From Favolaschia claudopus (taxonomy: Eukaryota > Basidiomycota > Agaricomycetes > Agaricales > Mycenaceae): a DNA stretch of 64,000 nt. The notes under the pieces are model-generated. The model made no database searches. It was not told the origin of the DNA and worked only from the letters and a program-made list of their open reading frames with translations. The number at the start of each line of letters is the position of its first letter. The first letter of the stretch is position 1. Below are positions 42,725 through 53,489 of the stretch, piece after piece. Position numbers and translations under genes: made by a program. The stretch covers positions 1,178,001-1,242,000 of the forward strand of contig JAWWNJ010000020.1 of the NCBI GenBank assembly GCA_037176885.1, read 5' to 3'.

Positions 42725-43250
42725 GAGGGTAGCCAAAATTTTGGCCGGACCCCTCAAATTACAAGGGAAAATCACGAAAATATTGATTTGAGTCTCTTTA
42801 CGACTGTCTGAGTCTGTTTCTGGACTCAGAATAAAAATTCAACGAGCCGTTATGGCACAAAATAGGAGGTAACCTGTGGGAACATTGTGACATTTGTAAC
42901 AACATGTCACAAATATGTCACCCCCTGTCACCTTGGCATTGCCAATTTCGGGTTCCTCAAAGCAAAAAGGGCTGAGGGACCAGAGTAGTTGCATATAGTA
43001 TCCTCTGGATGGTCAGCAACCATCCAAGCTGGGTCAACATTCGTCTGGAGGGGCCAGAAAGGTACACACAATCTCGTTCAGACCGCCCAAAAATTTGGCC
43101 ATACCCATTTTGTCGTGGGAAAATTCAGGAAAAATCGTTTTTAGACTTATTCTGGGGTGCTGAATCCGTTTCTGGACTCAGCTAAGTCCAGAAAACAGCG
43201 GTTCGACCGAAAATAGAATTGTTGACTTTGATTGTCCGGAGCTGTATGTT
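42725..43250. repeat. AAAATTTTGGCC-family repeats, two direct copies
   Basis: Segments from about 42725 and about 43085 share GCC.AAA.TTTTGGCC followed by GGGAAAATC.(C/G)GAAAA and GT(T/C)TCTGGACTCAG in the same order. The CAAAATTTTGG core is palindromic. Related sequences occur at 50030, 50360 and 55525. Confidence 0.6.
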
Positions 43251-43562
43251 CTGCTTTTTTCCTCATGGCGAACACGGCTGGCCCAATCTCGCCTATGTTG
43301 CCAATTTGTTCATGTTTAACCTGCAGTTTCTGACGGCGCTCTTGCACGACTAGGACTGCGGTGAAGGCATTTCGACTGGTGGATGTTGTTTCGGAATACG
43401 TACCTTGCTCTTCAACCTTTCCCGTAACACTGCGAGTAGCCACAACTAATTCAAGTACGTCTGTTTCCCTTGTGATCAGGAAACGATCTGGTCGCGAGTC
43501 TGTAGAGCTACTTGGCAGTTATCGCAGGACCGACACCGTCGCATCACAACTTTGCGTGCGAA

Positions 43563-44300
43563 TTAGTGAGGCGGATCCAGAATGCAAACGCGTGGGCCGA
43601 TGACACAGGTATTCCATGGTAGAAGTGTTTGATCACGAAGCCAAGGGGGCACCCACAACATAAGATCCGAGGCAGAGTTCATGACCCAGCCATCCACAAA
43701 TCGGGGATGGGGACCCCACATGATATCCAGAGCATCTTTTGACTGACGAATGAGTTAGATTAACAACTTATCAGCATAAGGAGTTATAATATTACAAACC
43801 TTGCCACTAAGGTCTTGTGACGAGACCAAAGTGCCAACCCCATTGGAGTGCAAGTTCCAGATGCGCAATGTGCAATCGTAAGAGCCGGAGACAGCACGGG
43901 TGCTATCATGGGACAAGGCAACCGATTATATACAGTCGGTGTGTGCCCTTCAAATGGTCCTGCGACGACGGTGCCAGTCTTGGAGTCCCAGATGCCACTG
44001 TGCGATCGTACTCTAAGAGCTGGAGACAACACGGGTGCTATCATAAGAGAAGGCGGCGGAGGAGATCAGTTCGTGGTGCCCCTCAAACAGTCCGGCAGTG
44101 AGGGCACCGGTTTCGGAGTCCCAGATACGCCATTGCCTGAGCTGGATACAACACTGAGAGAAGGCCACCGAGGTGACCCAGTGGGTGTGGCCCTCAAATG
44201 GCCCTGCAACAACAGCGCCGGTTTCTGCAGATGGGATTCTCCATTCCGAGGGTGATGGCAAAACGGTCGAGATTCCCACGGTCCACGGTGGGTCATTGTT
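43563..44300 (-). pseudogene. C-terminal WD40 part of a NACHT/NLR-like protein
   Basis: The minus strand encodes at least four WD40 units of the nearly identical type WRIWDSETGALTAGLFEGH, GTVVAGPFEGHT and LRIWNLHSNG. A 57-bp intron follows (43799-43743, GTTTGT...CGTCAG). The last exon reads KDALDIMWGPHPRFVDGWVM, NSASDLMLWVPPWLRDQTLL with stop at 43563-43565. That exon is the conserved tail (GWV...LLFWVPPW-R) of WD40-bearing NACHT proteins of Agaricomycetes (HET-E/NWD relatives, implicated in non-self recognition). Frames shift near 44030 and 43900, a stop interrupts the repeats, and everything upstream of 44300 (NACHT, effector domain) is absent. High repeat similarity is normal for this family. 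Confidence 0.85.
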
Positions 44301-44506
44301 TTCCCTTACGACGCATACACCTCAGGCGATAGCAGCAGCCCAAAGGCGCTCGCTCCTGCACAAGATGATGACCTGCCTTCTCTACAGCCTAGTTCTCGCC
44401 ACACGATGTCGCTCAACGCCAGTCGACCCGTGTTCCTCAAACTCGTCGTCTTCGAATCTAGGCCGGCGCATCCCGCGGGCATCCTTAGCAGTAGTCTCTC
44501 CTAGAC

Positions 44507-44618
44507 AGACGCTCTATGTGAACGCTCATGCTTCGCTACATAGAGTCTGTTGTTTACCGCGGGGGTCGGCTCATTAACCGTGCCTGTGGTTGGCTATGTC
44601 TCGGCTAGACATAGCCAA
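44507..44618. repeat. Two hairpins
   Basis: CTCTATGT...ACATAGAG stem at 44512-44545, and a perfect 11-bp stem TTGGCTATGTC, loop TCGGCTA, GACATAGCCAA at 44590-44618. A short copy of the CGGCTCATTAA repeat (44566-44592) overlaps the second. Confidence 0.85.
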
Positions 44619-44619
44619 T

Positions 44620-45207
44620 TGATCCTTTCTGATCCTCGCGATTCCGACTGATCCCGCCCTGTCAAACTCGGAACTTGCCGCGCATTCAACCGAAACTCAG
44701 TCAAACTCGAATGTTACTTCCCTCGGCTGAAATACTTGAATATATTGCTGAGAGGTGAATATCTATGTACATCTTCCGAGTGTCTGCGTATTTATTGTTC
44801 AACACAGAAACTTGAAACAGTGACGGGAGTGTAGATTTTGACTTTTGTAATCGTACAACGCGCAGGGCCGCTCAGCACAAAGCTCAAGCGCATTGATTCA
44901 ATGCAACTGACTGTGAGATTACTGTAATTAATTCCCAGGTACATGTCTACCATAATTTGTTACTTTGTATTAACTCTTTTTCCAGAGCGGGCTGCGGCCC
45001 ACGCAACTCCATGTAACCGCAAGGTATAAGCCACGGTACTCTCCTCCTTCTGCTAACGCGGCTGAGACAGATACCCCTGGAAAGAGACTCCACGCGGGAC
45101 TACCAGCGCTGAAAGCAGAGGTCTATCCAGCCCATATGATCGCCTGGGGAACAGATAGACGGCTCATTCACACGTCAGGTGTGTGTCGTGTGCTTCAATT
45201 GGGGATT
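44620..45207. other. No supported gene
   Basis: Nothing recognised between the hairpins and the MITE. Confidence 0.4.
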
Positions 45208-45338
45208 TACAGTGGCGGCGCCATCTGATGCCACCCCCCAAAAAATTGATGTGACCCAATCGCCTCCATTTGCATCAAAAGTTCCAGAAATAGGCTGTTC
45301 TATTTTTAGGGGTGGCATCAGATCCCGCCGCCACTGTA
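45208..45338. mobile_element. TA-type MITE (CAGTGGCGGCG family), 131 bp
   Basis: TA at both ends, inverted termini CAGTGGCGGCGCCATCTGAT and complement, then the shared interior with GATGTGACCCAATCG and CTATTTTTAGGGGTGGCATC. Oriented opposite to 11521-11750. Shortest complete copy, so the likely unit of the family. Confidence 0.93.
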
Positions 45339-45339
45339 C

Positions 45340-46073
45340 AAGCTCACGAGGCATCGCTGGCAGATGCGGAGACAAGCAACGTTCGTTCTGTCGAAGCTGC
45401 CATCCCACTCAACGCGAGAAGCGGAGGAAGCTAACGGCCGGAACGAGATGTTGGTAGGAAATCGTGAGGGAGAGAGCGTGTAGGAGGACGAGGGAGCTTG
45501 AGGTATGCTCCCCGAATCCACCTATCACAAAGACTCAGACTGACGACTACCTGAAGCGCAGTCCTCGCCATCGTACTACTTAGATGGGTATACCCTGTGA
45601 CGATGTGTAGCACTCTCCGTCAATCTATCTTTGTGCCCTCAAAGATTCAAAATGACTAAGGCATGCAGCCAGACACGGGTCGGCGCTTCCTCGTCCAAGA
45701 ACGACTTCCGACTTTACGACGTTCATTTGCTTCCAGCAGTATAGTATTCACAACCTATCCCGTAATCACCAAGAGCGTTTCGGACGTCTACATCCGAATA
45801 TGAAGATGGAATGGACTTCGTCAAGAGTTCAACTGCCCTTCCTTGACGTGCACGTATCGCTTGAGGCTCCCCTCAGTTCACCTTCGAGACAGTACCATGT
45901 CGAGATTGTTACGCGTTGGATACCCCCAGGGGAGAGTATCAGCCGGAGATGAGCCAGCGGGGCTCGCAGCGGTGGGTGGAAGCAGGAAAGACCCAATATG
46001 GAAGCTGACTAAGCTACAACCTCCGTAATCTACACTACCAAATACATATGCTGCCGGACCCTCCACAGCGTGC
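45340..46073. other. No supported gene
   Basis: Short frames only; no motif or repeat boundary. Confidence 0.4.
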
Positions 46074-46489
46074 ATGGTGCCGCTCACTTAGTCACCGCTA
46101 CTTTTGTACAAAAATTGATGGCCCATTGATCTCATCAGGGAAAAATCTGATTTTTTAATCCTCTTGCAGAAATGCTCCATTTCATGGTAGCTACATTATG
46201 GCAAGAGGAATTGAGCTCAGAATAAAAACTGGGCGAGATCTATATTTTACCTTCGACCGAATTGGCCACCCCTAACAAAATGCCTCAAGCGAGGCCTTAC
46301 GAGGGGTGGAATACCACTGGAAAGGGCAAAAACGATGATTTTTCCCGCGCTGCGCGCGCTAAATCCTTCCAAAAGAGCTCTAAATTTGAGCCAAAATCTG
46401 CGAATTTAGGGGGTCTATCAGCCAAAAATTTTCCGCGGCCAGATTTGCCGCTGTACAAAACTAGCGGTGACTAAGTGAGCGGCACCATA
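46074..46489. mobile_element. TATGGTGC-family MITE
   Basis: Left ATGGTGCCGCTCACTTAGTC plus ACCGC and right GCGGTGACTAAGTGAGCGGC plus ACCATA are inverted repeats. Interior shares CCTCTTGC...GCAAGAGGA and GATAAAAACT-like blocks with the copies at 54770-54902 and 56395-56823. Confidence 0.85.
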
Positions 46490-46501
46490 TACCAGAAGTT
46501 G

Positions 46502-46876
46502 CAGTGTTCGCCCTTAAGCCTTAAATTCGGGCTTATTAAGCCTTATCCCTTAATAACCCTTAAGACCTTGAAGCCTTAATTTCCTTTTTAGGTAGGTAGT
46601 TCCCACACTCCAACAGGCGCAAATTTTCAGTGGAGTATATATATTAGACCATATTTGTGCACCAAGCACTTCCAATCTTCAGCCGTTTCAGTCAGTTCCT
46701 TTGGATGTTACCAAATTTCTGATCAGCCGGAGAGGATCGATGAATTTAATGACACCCCCATCAATTATTTTATTCAGTATATCTCAGGATACCTCGGGGG
46801 CCTGTGCTTAAGGCTTATGTTAAGGCCTTAATAAGCCTTAACCTTAATAAGGCCTTATCCCTTAGGGCGAACACTG
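46502..46876. mobile_element. hAT-like MITE of the CAGTGTTCG family, copy 1
   Basis: Inverted termini CAGTGTTCGCCCTTAAGCC and CAGTGTTCGCCCTAAGGG (complement of right). ACCAGAAG occurs on both sides (46491-46498 and 46877-46884), but three extra bases (TTG) separate the left copy from the end. Interiors of this and 59788-60275 match in inverse orientation. Confidence 0.85.
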
Positions 46877-46928
46877 ACCAGAAGGCCTTAAATTCCTACC
46901 TTGATATTCCCTGGATCCTGTCATTCTG

Positions 46929-47288
46929 ATGAATCCAAGTGTCAGATTGTGTTCTAAAGCCGAGGACTTTAAAACTGTGCAGGCCTCCTTCCTCAAACGC
47001 CTTCGAGCTCGAGGTTACCCGGGGAAATGGCTCAAAGCTGTCTTTTCAGGCGTGTCATACAACAATGAGAGCCCCACAGCCCTCATGGCGCGTTCAGAGA
47101 CAAGAAACTCTGATGAATCCGCTAGATTGTATGTTCTGAAACTCACTCATAATCCACTTTGGGAGGATGTAGATCTTGCCCCAATGTGGAGAATCCTGCG
47201 TGAAGCATGGTTTGAATGCGGTCTGGGAAAGTCTGAAGATCGTTTTCTTGCCTCCTTCAAGAACTTAGAAGCCGGGTTCTCTGGGTGA
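46929..47288 (+). pseudogene. Reverse-transcriptase-like C-terminal fragment
   Basis: Opens NPSVRLCSKAEDFKTVQASF, then LKRLRARGYPGKWLKAVFSG, LYVLKLTHNPLWEDVDLAPM and REAWFECGLGKSEDRFLASF with stop at 47288. The block F..RL..RGYP..(W/F)L...F, then a hydrophobic strand NP.W, matches the thumb-side region of a group of basidiomycete RTs (Penelope-like or LINE-like). I cannot separate the two. Catalytic YxDD is absent. Begins right after the hAT-like MITE. Confidence 0.45.
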
Positions 47289-47382
47289 CATGTTGAATAA
47301 AGTCAACACGAAGACGCTGAGAGCCTTCAAATAGTGATTTCCGGAATAACTGTTTGGCCATGGTTTTTTTTACCTCACCTCC

Positions 47383-47434
47383 CACTGCGCATCAGGCAGC
47401 CCTACGGGCTGCCGCTTCCTGATGATGCGCAGTG
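47383..47434. repeat. Compound hairpin
   Basis: Outer stem CACTGCGCATCAG/CTGATGATGCGCAGTG with a nested perfect stem GCAGCCC, TAC, GGGCTGC (47397-47413). Confidence 0.9.
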
Positions 47435-47439
47435 TACGG

Positions 47440-50265
47440 TTCGGTAAAATTTCGAATTGGCTAGTTGTTCTAGATCTTGCGCATGTATGTGTTCGATATA
47501 AACAATGGGGAAAATTTTTGTTGGCAATCCAGATGACGAGAAACAGCTTAGAACACTGTTCGCTAGTCGGGTGAGCCGGGCAATAGACGGAAGGTCTCTG
47601 CCTTGTCAGTTACTACTTGTAGTTCTGGCAGCATCTTAATACCTGGCGTCAATATATCAACCTAATCGTTGAATCCCTCTGCACCAGTCTCGGTAAGTCC
47701 AATTGAATACCGGGACACGGTCAGAGAAAATTTTCTTGCCTATCTTGGAACTGGAATAACCACCAGACCAACAGAAAGGAGTCTAACGAAAATGCACTCT
47801 GTGTAATTCATGGTTAATAGCTGAATGTAATGCTTGTTTCATTCATGCTAGAATACACAGAACAAGACTTACATGGTACTTCATGCGTTGAATTCCATTG
47901 CTACATGGCCAATTTATGGATTGTGTACAATGTCCGAAATCCGCGATGCTGTGTCGGATCCGTGGGATGCTTATATAAGGATGCCGGATTGGCGTGACGC
48001 CTAAGGTAGGGGACATACAAATGCTGTGAACGTTCCAAATATGGTAAAATCCGAATCAATGTCCTATTCCAAGAGCCCTGGCGACGTTGGTGCTTATCTG
48101 TTCCATGAATCTGTAGAAGCACTTCCTGGCTTCATTCTAAGCTACTTCTCATATTATTTGGCTGTCTGTGCATAATGTAGTTACAGCGAGAAGAATCGAT
48201 CAGATTTTCTCATCAATTCGTGATGGCAACCTTGCGAGGACATCTCCTCCCGCAATTCTGTTCCAAATCCTTAGCGGCCATGGTGGGAGCTGTGAAGCAG
48301 ATATATCTACATGCTCTTGATAGGTTCATCAATAAAGGCTGATTTAACGCCAAGGGTGTGCGGGCCGGTCAAGCCGGGAGGGTGGATCGGCCAGAAGGGT
48401 CAGAAAAAAAAAAAAATTGACTATTTCTTGGCGGGTCGGAGAAGGTTCCAGCTGTTCAGAAACAGCTGGAAACCGTTATGACTGTCTTTTCTAAGCCAAA
48501 TAACCCTCGCAAAAGGGTCCCATCATGGATCCCGACCCTCACCAGCGAGACAGGGCGGTGGTCAGATACTGATACTGATTCTGACCGGAGTTTGAATCAC
48601 GGCCCGATCAATTCCGCGGCCAAGTTTGACAGCAGTTCTCGGCCATCCCCGGCTGCTACCCTCAAAGTTCAACTCGAACTGTTTCTTTCGTAATCGAATC
48701 TCTTTCGCCCTGGGATACCAGTATCTGGCACTTAGAAGGTAGGTAAGATAGAAACAATTACCTCAAGGTGTCTCTGCTTCCATACAATACTAGTCCAATA
48801 AATCCCGGTAACTTTGAGTCTTCAACTTCAAGTTCAACGGAAACAAAACCGTGAACAGTGGGATTTCTAAGAGTGATATTGGGAGGAAGATTACCATGTC
48901 CTGGGATTCATAGGGATTCGGTTGCATCTCTGCTAATATAAATACCCATGCTTGAATGAGTATTACATGTACAATATCGACAATCCAGGTTTAGATTGAT
49001 TGCTGGACTCCGATCTCCTCAACAAGACCAGAGCGGCACCCAATAGATTATTCGCATCACAGGAAGTTACCCGACGATACAAAAAGAAAGGCAGGATCAA
49101 ATTATATACACCCGAAATTTGAACTTCTGTTAGCGCGAAGAAGAATAGACAGCGAGGCGACCAGGAATGAGTCAAGATCGATTGTGCACAATCGGGTCTT
49201 CGTGATACAGGGTGCAGCGCCAGAGATTCTGACAGCCCAAGCATCGTCCGTCAGGAAGCAATATGGGTGGAGAATCAACTTACTTTGTATTTCAGATTGG
49301 GATACAACGAGAAGATTGTCTCTCATCGGGCATGCAACAGAATAGCAACGTAAATTTATTGGTTTGGCTGTGTACAAGTTTTGATTTCTTGTTCCGAATG
49401 CTCAATATGAGGCTAGGTTGTTTAGGCATTGGTCAGATTGGAAGTAAAAGGTATCGCCAATGTTGACAGTTGGCAGAGATGAGGGAAGTAGGTAATCGGA
49501 GTGAGAATAGTTGTTGTCGTAGTGGTGGCACGGCGCGAGTGTTGGCGAAGGGGTCGACGCTGGCGGTGGGTGCAGTGGCAAATTTGGCAGGTGCGCCCAC
49601 GGAAGACGGAGTATAACCGTGGTCAAAGTCCCGAGCGACGATCAGGGAAGCCGAACCTCGACAGGAGAGGGAGGGGTGCGCTGCTGTTGATGAGGGGACG
49701 CCGAATGAGACGTGATCGATGATGCACTTATTAGCCCAGAACGCACATAAGGGAGGGAGCCCTATCTTTCGAGTGAAACTTAACAATGGGGATTGAACTT
49801 TTGAAGCTCCCGGGGTGCGAGTGTAAAAAAAAACTTATCTCCTCATACACCTCATATACACATCTAGGTTACAGTTGTGGACACACGAGATCGACAAAAA
49901 GAAATTATGTAATTATTTTTTCCCTGAAAGTATGGCAATCGACAGATCTCATCGAGAGCTCTCTGTCCATGTATAAATCATCCAATTCTATCGAGCCGTT
50001 GACGGGCAAATGTCCAAACAAGTTACGGAACACTCAAAATTTTGGCCGCCGCTTACAAATCAGGATAAATTAATAAAAAAATATGGAATAGACGCGGATT
50101 ATCTAGTAGAATATGATTACCATTGAATGGAAACATTTTATCGAGCGGTTGCGGAGATATCAAAATGTTTTTCACAGTTACCTAACCTCTGGGGCAGCTG
50201 CTTGACAGCGGATCTCCCAGCCGACCGAAGTGACATAAGGGACATGTGATTTGTGGCGGTGCTCA

Positions 50266-50266
<1 letters not shown>
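47440..50266. other. No supported gene; repeats at right
   Basis: A frame at 48478-48693 (SWIPTLTSETGRWSDTDTDS) is Ser/Asp-rich but isolated. About 49985-50165 contains AAAATTTTGGCCGCCG and a CGAGCGGTTGCGGAGATATC end typical of a dispersed repeat seen elsewhere in the window. No firm gene. Confidence 0.35.

Positions 50267-50304
<38 letters not shown>
50267..50304 (+). repeat. Poly-A tract, 38 bp
   Basis: Uninterrupted run of 38 A. Could be the tail of a retroposed sequence lying to the left. Confidence 0.98.
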
Positions 50305-50305
<1 letters not shown>

Positions 50306-51998
50306 AGGTTTTTTTCACTCCGCGGAAATCGCCTCAAATGGCAAAACTGGGAAAAGGTCATTGGCCGAAAATTTGGCCGCCGGCACTTTCTCGTAGGAAA
50401 AACTTCGGACCATGTTTTTTGAGCTCTTTGGGTGATTCTGAGCTCAGGAAAATTAAAATTGAGGCCCAAATAATTCCGGATCAGCGGCAACGTAAGTTGC
50501 TGCTCTTGTGTGTCCACAGCTGTAGCTGTATCCAGGCTAATTTTGCGAGTCTGGCTTGCAATTTTGAGTTTTGACTTGTAGAGACAACGGCGTTGAATCA
50601 GACTTCAATCAGTTCGAATGCCAGCAGCGGAAGCCAGGATTTAGAATAGGGATGCTACGGATGAGTGGGATACAGTGCCAACCGCCACCTTTTCGACACA
50701 CGTGCCGTGACGGATCGGCTGAGAATTAGACTTCGAGACCAAGATTTTTGGAAGGAAACCGATGAAAAGAATGCGATTGACGTTGAGACCACATTTTCTT
50801 ACGTAATCGGTCATTTTTTCCGACCTTGAGCACGAAATTTCCTCTAATTTTTGCCCTTTTCCCGACTCCTCGCGGTGCAAACTCAGTTCCGCTCGGCTGC
50901 AAACAGCAGAAATGGACTTTTGCCCTCGGTCTGAGGCTCTAGGCGTCAGTTATAGGTGGGTGGCTGTGCAATCGGTCATTTTTTTTGGGTCCGCAAACTG
51001 ATTTTTGATGCTACGGCTTAGATTTTTACAAGTCCGACAGCTACAATCAAACTGAGTCGTTTGTCGTGGTTTCCCGAAGAAAACAGGTTTTTTTGCGGGC
51101 CGGGAAAGGATTACAAAATTTTGACTTTCCCACACCATATATGGTAGTCGAGATGTCATGAGTGGCACTGTATGAGATGAATGGGAAGAGCTCAAGCACT
51201 ACGTGCTTGGGCTAGGTAAAATATCTAATATTTTACCTGAGTATTTTGTGTGTGTGTGTGTGTGTGGGGGGTTTGGCCGTCCCGGTCGACTTGCCGCCTG
51301 TGCCGCTCCTAATCGGGAAAGCGGCAAAAAGCGAATCAGAGGTCGGCGAACGATGCGTCGCAACGCGGGACAGGCCAAACTCGAACGCAGCAGGAAGAAC
51401 CGAGGGCACTGAGTGACCCCGGAGCAACCTGAGCGTAAGCTCCAAAACAAGAGGGACGGGAGGGTGGGGCGAAAAAATGAGTATTTTGCTGGATGAAAAG
51501 CGAGGAGGACGCGTTCAACGATGTACATACGCGAGTAGAAATACTTGAGTGGCTGTGTCACTCAGAATAATAATATTGGACAGGGAAGAGGAAGAAACAA
51601 GAAAACGTTGTGTCAGTCAATCATCGAAACGCTAAGGTGTTTTGAGCTTCAGTCCTTTGCAGATGAAAGTTCATCCACTTTACTCCGCAACACTAATACA
51701 GTGCAACTGGTGACTTCTTGAATGCCGGTGACAGGTAACACCGGCCCTCAGAAAACTTTCTCATTTACATTTTACAATGTGATTGGAGAGACTTGGGAAC
51801 AGTGGAAAACAACTCTAGTATGCTCTGGGCATCCTCTGATTCAACAGCTAAGCAATCAGCCAAGATTTGGTGTTTAGAGGGTCGAAAAAGTGAAACAGGC
51901 GTGGGAAAGTCATTCGGCAGCCACCGGCATCATTCAGAAACGCAAGAAAACGACTCGGATGAATCTATGAGTTGTCTATAAGAGTGTTTTGAGAATAC
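50305..51998. other. No supported gene; dispersed repeats
   Basis: 50340-50480 carries another GCCGAAAATTTGGCCGCCG segment; 50740-50830 matches 53610-53690 (AAAAGAATGCGATTG.CGT.GAGA); 51246-51266 is a (TG)n microsatellite. No convincing gene. Confidence 0.4.
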
Positions 51999-52397
51999 CT
52001 AGGCCCTAGATATGATATTTACGTCCATTATAATGTTGTGGGGGACCCGTCGATGAGACGAGTACTTTTTCACGGCATATGCCGCTTGCCGAGGATTGAG
52101 TCCATACCGATAAGCGTCGCGGTATCGATTGCAATGTCGAAAGAAGCGTCGGATTGTGTCGACAGAAACCTCATCAAGACACTCCGGTACCAATTTTTTG
52201 GCAGTGGGAAAGGTGCCATCTGCACGCTCCCGGAAACCTGTGCCAAAACAGTTCAGAAACCTCTGCAACGCTCGCTTGTGGCGCTCCTCCGCATACGCCT
52301 TAACGCCGTTGAAGAGAATGAGGCGGTTCGCCATTTTCGCGTCCCGAGCCACTTCTTGCTCAAATGCGCCTTTGCGTTGTTTCGTGGGGGCAGGCAT
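51999..52397 (-). pseudogene. Transposase-like C-terminal domain
   Basis: From an ATG at 52397 the minus frame reads MPAPTKQRKGAFEQEVARDA, LFNGVKAYAEERHKRALQRF, LDEVSVDTIRRFFRHCNRYR, DAYRYGLNPRQAAYAVKKYS, SHRRV. The block IRRF.R...RY.DAY..GL...QAAYAVKKY.SHR is a recurrent tail of basidiomycete DDE-type transposase proteins. The same frame is open upstream to 52793, but that part (PAGTAGKKFVIFL) looks like repeat sequence around a CCGGCCGTACCGGCCGG palindrome at 52569. Catalytic core absent. Confidence 0.5.
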
Positions 52398-53089
52398 GAG
52401 AAGAGAAGAGCAAGATGACAGATCCGAAGGGAACGGGTGCAATTTCTCGGCCAGCTGGGCCCGAGAAAGTGAAACACCGTGGGAATATTCGGTCTGAAGG
52501 CGTAAATTGTTGTATTTTGAGGCGCTGAGTTCGCCGAAAATGGTCAAAAAAATCACAAATTTTTTCCCGGCCGTACCGGCCGGTGTAAGACAAGTGCCTA
52601 GTTGCACTGTACTCATACTCTTCTCCCCATCGATATCGATATCTTCAGCCATCTTTGAAGGAAAACCAGCCTTGAAGTCGTCTCCGAGTTCGAAAAAGTT
52701 GCAGAAATGGTTACAAATGTAATAACTCTCGAAACCCTTCCCAATCTTTCCATCCGCAAACAGCCTACTGTCAAGAGCCCTACAAGCAGTCAATACTGTC
52801 TAGCAAGAAAACAAAAGCACAAGAGAACTTACGCCGAGGTCATGATCTGAGGGTCAGTTAACAAAGTTGATTCACCTGCAGCCCAGTCAGAAAGAGATGC
52901 AAAAGCTAAGCTGAATAGAGTAGTGACACAAAGAGAGTCCCATGCGACTTCAGCATTTGGTAGTGCTGGACGAAGGTAAGGAAATTGGCTCTTTCTTGGT
53001 CCTCTGGATCCTCCAATGCTAAGGCCACCGCGGAAGCGTTGTCGCCTCGCGATCAGTCACCTCCTCAAGCATACACAGATTAGGAACCG

Positions 53090-53482
53090 ATGAGGCAGAG
53101 CTCCCAGGATTCGAGGAGCAGGCTAGCGCAGCATGCACAAATCTATTATCTCATGTACGGATCTTCTCCCTTGTCACGGATGAAGCGGCGGATGAAGGAC
53201 AGCGAGATGGAGGACATGAAATTGCGTGAAGAACGTCTTCTTAATTATGCCGGCACTCTCAGTATGGCGATTGTGAAGGAGAACTGCCATGGACACTGGG
53301 CTCTCCGACTATCAAGACTTGCTGAGGCAAGGGGCTACAATGATAAGAAGTTTCTATATTTGGAGGGGGAGGGGGGGTCCCTCGTCCTGAAAAATACCTT
53401 TCACAGTGAATTTTGTAATTCAACTTCGAGTGTTGTATACAGCAAATACACGCTAGATATGGTGTTCTACGGTCTTATTTAA
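53090..53482 (+). CDS. Hypothetical charged protein fragment
   Basis: Open frame MRQSSQDSRSRLAQHAQIYY, MKRRMKDSEMEDMKLREERL then ENCHGHWALRLSRLAEARGY. An intron-like GTAAGG...GCTAAG (about 52976-53028) and an open SPPQAYTD segment precede it but are separated by a TAG. The last 35 codons look non-coding. No family recognised. Confidence 0.3.
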   Translation: MRQSSQDSRSRLAQHAQIYYLMYGSSPLSRMKRRMKDSEMEDMKLREERLLNYAGTLSMAIVKENCHGHWALRLSRLAEARGYNDKKFLYLEGEGGSLVLKNTFHSEFCNSTSSVVYSKYTLDMVFYGLI

Positions 53483-53489
53483 GCATTTT

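Noticed and set aside
51199..51480. Overlapping frames around the (TG)n tract
   Set aside because: Open only because of the microsatellite and GC-rich flank; no coding signature.
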